Origin: Deltaproteobacteria bacterium
GTDB lineage: Bacteria; Myxococcota_A; UBA9160; UBA4427
Reading direction: 5' to 3'
Assembly: GCA_011051925.1 (NCBI GenBank)
Contig: DRKE01000463.1
Span: 1 to 5,006 of the forward strand
DNA length: 5,006 nt
This document shows positions 1 to 5,006 of this stretch, in pieces. A program made the position numbers and the translations under genes. The stretch's first letter is position 1, and each line of letters starts with the position of its first letter. The notes below the pieces were generated by a model. It searched no databases and was not told where the DNA came from. It saw nothing but the letters and a program-made list of their open reading frames with translations.

Positions 1-135
1 GACCGCTACATGAAGGGCCGCGTGAAGCTCGACGAGATGGTTTCGCGGACGATGCCCCTCGCGGACATCAATCAGGCCTTCGAGCTGATGCACGAGGGCG
101 AGGTGATCCGGAGCGTGATCCGCTACGACCCGTAG
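1..135 (+). CDS. Zinc-type alcohol dehydrogenase, class III-like, C-terminal fragment
   Basis: Only the last 44 codons are present, ending at TAG 133-135; the gene starts left of the window. The visible residues include KGRVKLDEMVSRTMPL, then INQAFELMHEGEVIRSVIRY. This matches the C-terminal end of medium-chain zinc alcohol dehydrogenases, closest in feel to class III (glutathione-dependent formaldehyde dehydrogenase) and related enzymes, where the INxAFxLMHxGxxIRxV pattern closes the catalytic domain. These are cytoplasmic NAD(P)-dependent oxidoreductases acting on alcohols, aldehydes or S-hydroxymethyl thiol adducts. The zinc ligands and the Rossmann fold lie outside the window, so the substrate cannot be named. 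An NDMA-dependent or other MDR dehydrogenase is possible. There is no clear intrinsic terminator after the stop. The family call is fairly sure; the subclass is not. Confidence 0.8.
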   Translation, partial: DRYMKGRVKLDEMVSRTMPLADINQAFELMHEGEVIRSVIRYDP

Positions 136-479
136 CCCGGTTTCGGCATTCGTACTCGACTCCGGGGAACTGACGTGGGTGTTGATCTCCAGAAGCCGAG
201 GCCGGCGCGGCACGATCTGCGTGAATGGCTCGGTGCTCATGGTGCAGCAGTCAGGGGGGGCGGGCGCTCGTCTTTCGGACGGCCGGCATGGCGGGCCAGT
301 GGCTGCACCTGCGCTTGATTTCACGCCGACCGCGCCGCACCGGCCTCTCGCGTCGGGCACGATCGGCGGGATTCGGTGACGGAGCGTCAGGTCTCGCCCT
401 CTCGATTCGTGCCGGGGGCGGATCATTCGAGCAGGAAGTTTCCCTTTTACTGAATCCGTGTGTTAGTCATGTCAGGTCG

Positions 480-497
480 GCGCGCCTTCGGGCGCGT
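480..497 (+). promoter_or_regulatory. GC hairpin with UUCG tetraloop in the probable leader of the PEP-CTERM gene
   Basis: CGCGCC (481-486) pairs perfectly with GGCGCG (491-496) around the loop TTCG (487-490), and G480 can add a wobble pair with T497. As RNA this is the C(UUCG)G tetraloop, one of the most stable small RNA hairpins known. There is no T-run after it, so it is not a classical intrinsic terminator for the upstream dehydrogenase. It lies 109 bases ahead of the ATG at 606. A role in leader stability or attenuation is inference. Confidence 0.45.
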
Positions 498-514
498 GGA
501 ACCCTGGGAGGTGA

Positions 515-535
515 CATCGGAGTCTTGCTCCGGTG
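515..535 (+). promoter_or_regulatory. Second leader hairpin upstream of the PEP-CTERM gene
   Basis: CATCGGAG (515-522) pairs with CTCCGGTG (528-535) around the five-base loop TCTTG. The stem has eight pairs, one of them a T517-G533 wobble. It lies 18 bases after the UUCG hairpin and 70 bases ahead of the ATG at 606. Two consecutive hairpins suggest a structured 5' leader, but I do not recognise a known riboswitch consensus in it. It has no U-tract, so it is not a simple terminator. Confidence 0.4.
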
Positions 536-591
536 AACGACGAGTACGCGTAGCCATGTCCCTTTGGGGGCTGGTGAATCGTCTCGCAATC

Positions 592-597
592 GGGAGG
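592..597 (+). promoter_or_regulatory. Ribosome binding site of the PEP-CTERM gene
   Basis: GGGAGG lies 8 bases before the ATG at 606. It decides this start against the longer frame opening at TTG 564. Confidence 0.7.
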
Positions 598-605
598 CTT
601 CGGCC

Positions 606-1229
606 ATGCGGATCTTCTTCTCGAGCGTTTCGGTATCGGTTTTCGCGATCGTTCTCGCCTCTTCCGCGAGTGCCCTCGTTTCGATCGAGCATTTCGACGA
701 TACCGGGGGGGCGGTCGTCGCGGTCGGGCAGACATTCCATGTCGATATCGTCGCGAGCTACGACGGGACGCCGTCGCTCGCAGGTATCTTCACGTCCGTC
801 GTCTGGGACCCCTCGGAGCTGCTTCTCACGGGGGCCACGGATCCGCCCTTCTCGATCTTCGGCGGCCCGCTAGGCTCCCTCCAGCGAGTGGCCAATCCGT
901 TTTCGCTTCCGATGGATCCCGTCGGTTCGCTCCGAACGGTCCAATTCGGAGCGGCCCCGACCCAAGAGGGCAATGCCGGTCCGCCGACGTTGATCACGAC
1001 GCTGACCTTCCAGGTCCTTTCACCGGGTGACGGCGTCGGGCAGGTCGATTCGGTCCTTCTTCAAGGGGACATCATTTTCGGTGGGTCCGACGTGGGCTTC
1101 GCGGCATTGGCTCCCGGAGACTTCAGTCTCGGGAGTACGAGTGTCGCGCTCGTTCCGGAGCCGACGACGGGCGTGCTGCTGGGGCTCGGTCTGCTGGGGT
1201 TGGGCATGACGCGACGACGTCCGAACTAG
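606..1229 (+). CDS. PEP-CTERM sorting domain protein with cohesin-like body
   Basis: This 207-residue secreted protein is a predicted exosortase substrate. Residues 1-23 form a Sec signal peptide: MRIFF, a hydrophobic stretch, then the small-residue cleavage motif ASA at 21-23. Residues about 38-180 resemble the cohesin/extracellular adhesin beta-sandwich, with VGQTFHVDIVASYDG followed by LAGIFTSVVWDPSELLLTGA. The C-terminus has the full tripartite sorting signal: VPEP at 183-186, a Gly/Leu-rich membrane helix at about 189-200, and the basic tail RRRPN. Such proteins are exported, recognised at PEP by an exosortase and released or anchored at the envelope, often with exopolysaccharide. The ATG at 606 is chosen because GGGAGG (592-597) lies 8 bases upstream and the signal peptide begins there; the TTG at 564 would prepend a hydrophilic stretch that spoils it. 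The stop overlaps that of the convergent permease gene. The ligand of the cohesin-like region is unknown, and that fold call is weaker than the sorting-signal call. Confidence 0.9.
   Translation: MRIFFSSVSVSVFAIVLASSASALVSIEHFDDTGGAVVAVGQTFHVDIVASYDGTPSLAGIFTSVVWDPSELLLTGATDPPFSIFGGPLGSLQRVANPFSLPMDPVGSLRTVQFGAAPTQEGNAGPPTLITTLTFQVLSPGDGVGQVDSVLLQGDIIFGGSDVGFAALAPGDFSLGSTSVALVPEPTTGVLLGLGLLGLGMTRRRPN
1226..1229. other. Overlapping convergent stop codons (CTAG)
   Basis: The plus-strand TAG (1227-1229) ends the PEP-CTERM gene and the minus-strand TAG (1228-1226) ends the permease gene. Both lie in the single palindrome CTAG. No intergenic space exists for a terminator of either gene, so each transcript must run into the other gene's 3' end. 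Confidence 0.85.
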
Positions 1230-1978
1230 CGTGCCAGCGCTACCAGGCCGCTCCACACCAGGCGCAGGGCGATGGCGGTGAGCGCCAGGCGGTAGAGCCA
1301 GGTGAAGCGGGCGTCGTCGATGTGGTGGAGGAGTCGGGTGCCGAGCCAGGTGCCGAGGAGGACGCCGGCGGCCATGGCGAGCATGAGCCCGCCGTACTCG
1401 TAGAAGGCGAAACCCGCGAGGCCGAAGAGCAGCAGTTTGGCGAGATGGGCCGTGGCCTGGCAGGCGGCTTTCGTGCCGATCAGTTCGAAGCGGTCGAGAC
1501 CGATGCCGAGAAAGAAGGGAGCGATCAAGGGGCCGGTCGCGCCGATGATCGGGCCGATCGCGCCCGCGGCCCCGCCGAGCAGCGCGAAGCGACGGCCGAT
1601 CGGAATCCGTTCGGGATCGAAGCCGAACAGCAGCCAGCGTCTCCGCCACGTCGCCACGAGGACGAAGACGCCGATGGCGAGACGCAGGGCATCGGCCGGG
1701 GCATGCTGGACGAGGGGGACGGTGAGCGCGCCGGCGGGCAGCAGAAGCAGCGTGTAGGGAAGCAGCAGATCCCGGCGGACCGCCCGGGCATGGATCAGGG
1801 TCCGGCTGGAATTCGAGGTCAGCTGGACCAGGGCGTGGATCGGGATCGCCACCGCCGGCTCGAGAAAGATCAGCATGACGGCCAGCAGCATGATCCCGCC
1901 GGCCATGCCGAGGACGGCCGAGACGCCGGCGGTGAGCAGGCTCGCCGCGAAAAGGACGAGCAGGGTCGCGGTTCCCAG
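1226..1978 (-). CDS. TauE/SafE-family membrane permease (sulfite/organosulfonate exporter-like)
   Basis: With the start proposed here this is a 250-residue inner-membrane protein, the usual length for TauE/SafE (PF01925). It is almost entirely hydrophobic, with about seven to eight helices. The internal repeat typical of the family is visible: a Gly-rich motif in the first helix (AGVSAVLGMAGGIMLLAVML, residues 17-36) and its counterpart in the second half (LLGGAAGAIGPIIGATGPLI, 133-152). The loop after helix 2 has LTSNSSRTLIHARAVRRDLLLPY. Characterised relatives export sulfite, sulfoacetate or other small anions, but most are unassigned and the substrate here is unknown. The start is non-standard. 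The only in-frame ATG (1906) falls inside helix 1 and has no ribosome binding site, while CTG 1978 has AGGAGG 8 bases upstream. No ATG, GTG or TTG lies in frame between 1906 and the upstream stop at 2024-2026. A conservative annotation would be 1226-1906 (226 aa). The gene is divergent from the citrate synthase-like gene and convergent with the PEP-CTERM gene. Confidence 0.85.
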   Translation of the reverse strand: MGTATLLVLFAASLLTAGVSAVLGMAGGIMLLAVMLIFLEPAVAIPIHALVQLTSNSSRTLIHARAVRRDLLLPYTLLLLPAGALTVPLVQHAPADALRLAIGVFVLVATWRRRWLLFGFDPERIPIGRRFALLGGAAGAIGPIIGATGPLIAPFFLGIGLDRFELIGTKAACQATAHLAKLLLFGLAGFAFYEYGGLMLAMAAGVLLGTWLGTRLLHHIDDARFTWLYRLALTAIALRLVWSGLVALAR

Positions 1979-1986
1979 ATCTGGCC

Positions 1987-1992
1987 CCTCCT
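1987..1992 (-). promoter_or_regulatory. AGGAGG ribosome binding site pointing to a CTG start
   Basis: On the minus strand AGGAGG (within GGAGGAGGGG) is followed by 8 bases and then CTG at 1978-1976, in frame with the permease. It is the only strong Shine-Dalgarno sequence near this gene's 5' end, so it argues for initiation at CTG 1978 and not ATG 1906. Confidence 0.65.
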
Positions 1993-2047
1993 CCGGAATC
2001 GGGCCCCGGCGACACCATCGTGGTCACGCGGAACACCCGGAAACAGC

Positions 2048-2095
2048 TTGACAATCGATCCAATATTGATCAAGTTGATTCAGCTAATCAATATT
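2048..2095. promoter_or_regulatory. Putative divergent promoter region overlapping the dyad
   Basis: A perfect TTGACA lies at 2048-2053 on the plus strand but lacks a good -10 at 16-19 bases. Within the dyad, plus-strand TTGATC (2066-2071) and AATATT (2090-2095) form a weak -35/-10 pair with an 18-base spacer. By symmetry TTGATT (2091-2086) and AATATT (2067-2062) form the same pair on the minus strand. If used, the plus promoter would start transcription close to the ATG at 2102, giving a leaderless or nearly leaderless mRNA. The minus promoter would leave a leader of roughly 75 bases before the permease. These are sub-consensus boxes in an A+T-rich patch, so the exact elements are uncertain. 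Confidence 0.35.
2062..2095. repeat. Nested inverted repeats: candidate operator in the divergent intergenic region
   Basis: AATATTGAT (2062-2070) and ATCAATATT (2087-2095) form a perfect 9-base inverted repeat with a 16-base spacer. Nested inside are the 8-base palindrome TTGATCAA (2066-2073) and the dyad TTGATT/AATCAA (2075-2080 and 2086-2091) around CAGCT. The TTGAT/ATCAA unit therefore occurs twice on each strand within 34 bases. This A+T-rich patch stands out sharply from the GC-rich surroundings and lies directly before the start of a protein with a DNA-binding domain. I read it as a binding site for a dimeric regulator, possibly the adjacent fusion protein. The repeats are plain in the sequence; the regulator is inferred. 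Confidence 0.6.
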
Positions 2096-2101
2096 CGGAT
2101 C

Positions 2102-3568
2102 ATGGACTCCGGAGCAGCGATCGTCATGCCCCAGACCGACCAGCCAGTCGAACCGATCGACCGCGCCGAACGGCCGGGAGGCCACGGCAGGGTCGACGAG
2201 CCTTCCCGGGCCGCAAGGGCCGCGGCGGCCGCCGTCGGGGCCCCGCGCTTCGCGGACGAGCCCCAGGACGAGTTCCTGAGTGCCGCCGAGGCGGCCAGGC
2301 TTCTCGGGGTGAAGCTGCCCACCGTCTATGCCTACACGAGTCGCGGCCTCATCCAGAGTGTGCCCGGGGGACGCGGACGGGCGCGCCGCTATCGACGGCG
2401 GGACCTCGAGCGTCTGTGTGCGAGGCGCGATGCCCGAGCGGGTCACGGGCCGGTCGCGGCCGCCGCGCTTCGCCAGGGCGAGCCGGTCATGGACAGCGCC
2501 ATCACCCTGATCTCCCTCGAAAGGGGGCCGGTCTATCGGGGACGCGCGGCCCTCGATCTCGCACGGGAGGGCCGCAGCTTCGAATGGGTCGCCGAGGGCC
2601 TCTGGTCGGGCGATTGGCGGGAGGAGCGTCCCGAACCGGCGAACTGGCATCCCGACGGCCCCGGACTCGATTCCGAGGCGTTCCTGCAGGCGATTCCGGA
2701 GCGCATCGGGCCTCTTTCGGTCCTGAGCGTCGCGATCTCCCTTCTGGCGGCCGGGGATCCGGGGCGATTCAGCTGGCATCCTGACATCGTGCATGCCCGG
2801 GCCAGGGGCATCCTGCGCCGGATGGTGGCGCTTCTCGGATTCGGTGTGGAAAGGGAGGGCGCGGACGGATCGGCCGATCCACTCGTCGCGATGAGGGCGT
2901 CCCTGGCGGCACCCAATCTCGCGCGTGCGATCGGGGCCGCCTTTTCCCGCGATCTCACCGAGGACGAGGAGAGGGCACTCAATCGCGCGCTCGTCCTCGC
3001 GGCGGACCACGAGCTGAACGCTTCGACCTTTGCCGCGCGTGTCGTCGCTTCGACCGGAGCGGACGTCTATGGCTGTCTCTCGGCCGCGCTCGCCGCGCTT
3101 TCGGGCCCCCGCCATGGCGGCGCCGCCGACCGGGTCGATGCGTTGCTTCGGGAAGCCGGGCCCGCGGATCGGGTCGAGCAGGTCGTCCACGATCGCCAGC
3201 GCCGCGGCGAGGTGATCGAGGGATTCGCCCATCCGATCTACGCGCCCCATCCCGATCCACGCGGTACGTTGCTCATCGAGATCGCGCGCGAATTGCGTGG
3301 CGAGAGCCCCGAGGTGCGATCGGCGCTCGCCCTGGTCGACGCGATGCAGGAGGGTGGCTTCGGTGGGCCTTCGATCGATGTCGGTCTGGTCGCCATCGCG
3401 CGGGCGCTCGCATTTCCGATCGGTAGCGCGACAGCGCTTTTCGCGATCGGCCGGACGGCAGGATGGGTGGCCCATGCGCTCGAACAATACCAGGCGGGGT
3501 ATCTGCTGCGGCCCCGCGCGCGCTACCGGGAGGATCTGGAAACGCCTCGTCGGCCCGCCCACGGATGA
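2102..3568 (+). CDS. Helix-turn-helix/citrate synthase fusion protein
   Basis: The protein has 488 residues. Residues 1-55 are a low-complexity Ala/Arg/Pro tail. Residues 57-110 are an excisionase/MerR-type winged helix-turn-helix (FLSAAEAARLLGVKLPTVYAY, a wing GGRGRARRYRRRDLERL). Residues about 130-475 are a whole citrate synthase-type domain: His303 in DHELNASTFAAR, His338 in SGPRHGG and Asp385 in GFAHPIYAPHPDPR correspond to the classical His-His-Asp triad, and RPRARY at 471-476 matches the usual substrate-binding tail. The enzyme domain should condense an acyl-CoA (acetyl- or propionyl-CoA) with oxaloacetate; the sequence cannot tell citrate from methylcitrate synthase. An intact active site plus a DNA-binding head suggests a regulator that senses these metabolites, or an enzyme tethered to DNA. 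ATG 2102 has no Shine-Dalgarno; ATG 2126 in the same frame has GGAG 11 bases upstream and is an alternative. The open frame runs back to 1322, but that part is antisense to the permease. The exosortase begins 35 bases downstream. Confidence 0.88.
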   Translation: MDSGAAIVMPQTDQPVEPIDRAERPGGHGRVDEPSRAARAAAAAVGAPRFADEPQDEFLSAAEAARLLGVKLPTVYAYTSRGLIQSVPGGRGRARRYRRRDLERLCARRDARAGHGPVAAAALRQGEPVMDSAITLISLERGPVYRGRAALDLAREGRSFEWVAEGLWSGDWREERPEPANWHPDGPGLDSEAFLQAIPERIGPLSVLSVAISLLAAGDPGRFSWHPDIVHARARGILRRMVALLGFGVEREGADGSADPLVAMRASLAAPNLARAIGAAFSRDLTEDEERALNRALVLAADHELNASTFAARVVASTGADVYGCLSAALAALSGPRHGGAADRVDALLREAGPADRVEQVVHDRQRRGEVIEGFAHPIYAPHPDPRGTLLIEIARELRGESPEVRSALALVDAMQEGGFGGPSIDVGLVAIARALAFPIGSATALFAIGRTAGWVAHALEQYQAGYLLRPRARYREDLETPRRPAHG

Positions 3569-3591
3569 CCCGGCCGGCGACGTGAAGAAGC

Positions 3592-3596
3592 GGGAG
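3592..3596 (+). promoter_or_regulatory. Ribosome binding site for the GTG start of the exosortase
   Basis: GGGAG lies 7 bases before GTG 3604. An in-frame TGA at 3583-3585 closes the frame upstream and no ATG lies between them, so GTG 3604 is the best start. Confidence 0.6.
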
Positions 3597-3603
3597 CAGG
3601 ATC

Positions 3604-5006
3604 GTGGGTGAGGGTGCCATCCACTCCGACGTGGCCGACGGAGCGGCCCTCCGCGCCGGAGCGCGGAGCGGACGGTTCATCGGCTGGTTCCTCGTGCTGG
3701 CGCTCATCGCCTTCGCCTACTATCCGGCCTTCTTTCCGCCCAGCATCCATTCGCTCGAGGGCCAGACCGAGGGCTTCTTCTTCGAGGCGAACGAGGCGGC
3801 GGGGGCACCCGTCCTGATCCTCGCGCTCTGGCTCTTCTATCGCCGGAGCCATTATCTCGACCTGCTGCGAGGGCCCGGGAGCCCCCTGTCCGCGGCGGGC
3901 TTCCTGCTTCTGGCGACCGCGCTCTTTTCGTGGGGCGCCTACACGGGGGCCCTCGATCTGCAGATCCTCAGCTTGATCGCGCTGCTCGTGGGCATCGTCC
4001 TGTTGCTGGGCGGGGGCCGGGCTCTTCGTGCCTTCTGGCTGCCGATCCTCTTCCTCGGCTTCGCCCTTCCGGTTCCGCCCGTCCTGCTGGCGGCGGTGAT
4101 CTTTCCCATCCAGCTGGCGACGGCCTGGTTCGCGGGCCTGCTGCTCAACGCCCTGGGTTTCGAGGCCTTTGTCCAGGGCGACCAGATCCTGCGCCCCGAG
4201 AACACGTTCATCGTGATCGAGACCTGTAGCGGGGTCCGCACGATGCTCACCCTCAGCATGTTGACCGTGTTGTTGATCGATCTCTTCGAGCGCCGTGGCT
4301 GGCACGCCGCCATCCTGATCGCGCTGGCGCCGATCGTGGCCTTCGTGACCAATGGCTTCCGGGTCGTGAGCCTGGTTCTCAATCCCCATTCGTCGATCCA
4401 CTCGATCCACAATCTCCAAGGCATCGCGATGTTGCTCGTCGGCCTGACGGCGATCTACGGGATCGATCTCGGGCTCGAGCGGCTGCTGGGCAGCCGGGCG
4501 CCGGATGCGGCGGCCGGCGACTATGGGGTCGAGCGGGCCGTGGGGGACGGGTCGGGTCGGGCGACCGGACAGACATTCGCCATCGCCGCCCTGCTCGTCC
4601 TCTTCATCGCGTTCGACCGCTTCGGGCCGACCTGGGTCGCGGCGCGCGGTCTCGAGGAAAGCCCCCGGGCGCTGCTGACCCGGGTGTTTGGCGAGGACCC
4701 CGAGGCCCCCCGTCCGATCGACTACAACTTCATGGGCAGTGTCCACTATCTCGCCCATGCGCGTCACCGCGTGCTGGTCGACGGGATCCCCGTCGAGATC
4801 ATGCTAGGCGTGGCGAACGAGCAACAAAGGGAATACTCGATCCTGACCCCGCGCCTGGCCTGGCCTGCGACGGGCCATGCGCCGGTCGAGGAACGCTTCG
4901 AGGAGATCGTCGACGGGGGACCTCGCGCGCGGCGGATGGTCTTCCGGCGCGGCGCGCGGAGCGTGCTTTCCTATTCCTGGATCGAAAGGCGGGGCGGATT
5001 CTTCGA
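3604..5006 (+). CDS. Exosortase with EpsI-like C-terminal region (3' end cut off)
   Basis: An open frame of 467 codons runs off the right edge. The first 24 residues are hydrophilic; about eight to nine membrane helices follow between residues 25 and 290, and another lies at about 324-338. The exosortase/archaeosortase signature is complete. Cys208 in IETCSGVRTM is the nucleophile motif, Arg253 sits in VTNGFRVVSLV at a membrane edge, and His269 is in IHSIHNLQG. Exosortases are inner-membrane cysteine transpeptidase-like enzymes that process PEP-CTERM proteins after Sec export; the protein at 606-1229 is a plausible substrate. Residues about 340-467 form a soluble segment (YSILTPRLAWPATG, then VLSYSWIERRGG) resembling the EpsI domain that is often fused to or encoded beside exosortases. 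The exact exosortase subtype cannot be set from sight. It may share a transcript with the citrate synthase-like gene 35 bases upstream. Confidence 0.92.
   Translation, partial: MGEGAIHSDVADGAALRAGARSGRFIGWFLVLALIAFAYYPAFFPPSIHSLEGQTEGFFFEANEAAGAPVLILALWLFYRRSHYLDLLRGPGSPLSAAGFLLLATALFSWGAYTGALDLQILSLIALLVGIVLLLGGGRALRAFWLPILFLGFALPVPPVLLAAVIFPIQLATAWFAGLLLNALGFEAFVQGDQILRPENTFIVIETCSGVRTMLTLSMLTVLLIDLFERRGWHAAILIALAPIVAFVTNGFRVVSLVLNPHSSIHSIHNLQGIAMLLVGLTAIYGIDLGLERLLGSRAPDAAAGDYGVERAVGDGSGRATGQTFAIAALLVLFIAFDRFGPTWVAARGLEESPRALLTRVFGEDPEAPRPIDYNFMGSVHYLAHARHRVLVDGIPVEIMLGVANEQQREYSILTPRLAWPATGHAPVEERFEEIVDGGPRARRMVFRRGARSVLSYSWIERRGGFF

Larger units (their letters stand above)
136..605. other. 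470-base non-coding gap upstream of the PEP-CTERM gene
   Basis: Short open frames cross this gap (for example 179-379 and 225-536 on +, 447-740 on -). Their translations are Arg/Gly/Ser-rich, show no domain and lack ribosome binding sites, so I call no gene. The left half (136-430) is plain GC-rich sequence with no recognised element. From about 436 to 470 the base composition drops (runs of T and A, including CCCTTTTAC), the likeliest place for a promoter of the 606 gene. I cannot find a good -35/-10 pair or a convincing sigma-54 site. Two hairpins follow at 480-497 and 515-535 and are listed separately. Confidence 0.55.

Noticed and set aside
136..170. CCCGG/CCGGG pairing after the dehydrogenase stop codon as a terminator
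   Set aside because: Five-base arms with a 21-base loop and no T-run; not a credible intrinsic terminator.
299..315. Sigma-54-like site (TGGC...GC with the right GG-N10-GC spacing), considered because some PEP-CTERM genes depend on sigma-54
   Set aside because: The -12 box lacks the TT before GC and the -24 box lacks AC after TGGC; the site is also about 290 bases from the start codon, so it is indistinguishable from chance in GC-rich DNA.
356..413. Inverted repeat GGCACGA/TCGTGCC with a 44-base gap, and a direct repeat of GGCACGATC at 209 and 356
   Set aside because: Short arms, a long gap and no extension of the match; plausible by chance.
564..605. TTG 564 as the start of the PEP-CTERM gene
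   Set aside because: It would add 14 hydrophilic residues ahead of a normal signal peptide, and the Shine-Dalgarno at 592-597 serves ATG 606.
705..711. Seven-G run inside the PEP-CTERM gene (another at 254-260 in the upstream gap), possible slippage site for phase variation
   Set aside because: Seven Gs are borderline for slippage and expected at some frequency in DNA this rich in G and C; nothing else suggests phase variation.
1020..2063. 347-codon minus-strand frame with an ATG at 2063
   Set aside because: It overlaps the permease in another frame and reads as Arg/Pro/His-rich low-complexity sequence; the permease frame has the family motifs.
1322..2101. Open plus-strand frame continuing upstream of the citrate synthase-like gene, making an apparent 748-residue protein
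   Set aside because: This part is antisense to the permease gene; its translation is Glu/Gly/Arg/Gln-rich with no domain, while the minus strand encodes a clear multi-helix membrane protein.
2084..3562. 492-codon minus-strand frame
   Set aside because: It lies antisense to the citrate synthase-like gene, which has catalytic motifs; long antisense frames are common in GC-rich DNA, and this translation is Arg/Gly/Asp-rich without recognisable domains.
3523..4767. 414-codon minus-strand frame
   Set aside because: It is antisense to the exosortase; the translation is a charged Glu/Gln/Arg/Asp-rich sequence typical of the complement of a hydrophobic membrane-protein gene.

Overview
The window is GC-rich bacterial DNA, at a guess about two thirds G+C. 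It carries one gene fragment, three complete genes and one gene cut by the right edge. A PEP-CTERM surface protein and an exosortase in the same 5 kb mean a Gram-negative with an outer membrane and, usually, an exopolysaccharide or biofilm locus. A proteobacterial, myxobacterial or related deltaproteobacterial-type lineage is a reasonable guess, but nothing here fixes the taxonomy.

Layout. 1-135 (+) is the last 44 residues of a zinc-type, class III-like alcohol dehydrogenase. 136-605 is a 470-base gap with no convincing gene; its right half holds a less GC-rich patch and two well-formed RNA hairpins ahead of the next gene. 606-1229 (+) encodes a secreted 207-residue PEP-CTERM protein with a cohesin-like body. 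1226-1978 (-) encodes a TauE/SafE-family membrane permease that runs tail to tail into the PEP-CTERM gene; the two stop codons share one CTAG. 1979-2101 is a divergent control region with an A+T-rich patch of nested palindromes. 2102-3568 (+) encodes a 488-residue fusion of an excisionase/MerR-type helix-turn-helix to a complete citrate synthase-type enzyme domain with all three catalytic residues. 3604-5006 (+, cut off) encodes an exosortase with its Cys, Arg and His motifs and an EpsI-like C-terminal extension.

How the parts relate. The PEP-CTERM protein and the exosortase are substrate and processing enzyme of one sorting pathway, although about 2.4 kb and two unrelated genes lie between them. 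The helix-turn-helix/citrate synthase fusion sits beside a dyad suitable for a dimeric regulator, between itself and the divergent permease. The simplest hypothesis is that it binds this site and controls its own gene and the permease. That hypothesis is the most interesting thing in the window, and it is inference. The exosortase follows the fusion gene by 35 bases on the same strand and could be co-transcribed with it.

A second point of note is the permease start. The only in-frame ATG cuts into the first membrane helix and has no ribosome binding site, whereas a CTG 24 codons upstream has a perfect AGGAGG at good spacing and restores the family's usual length.
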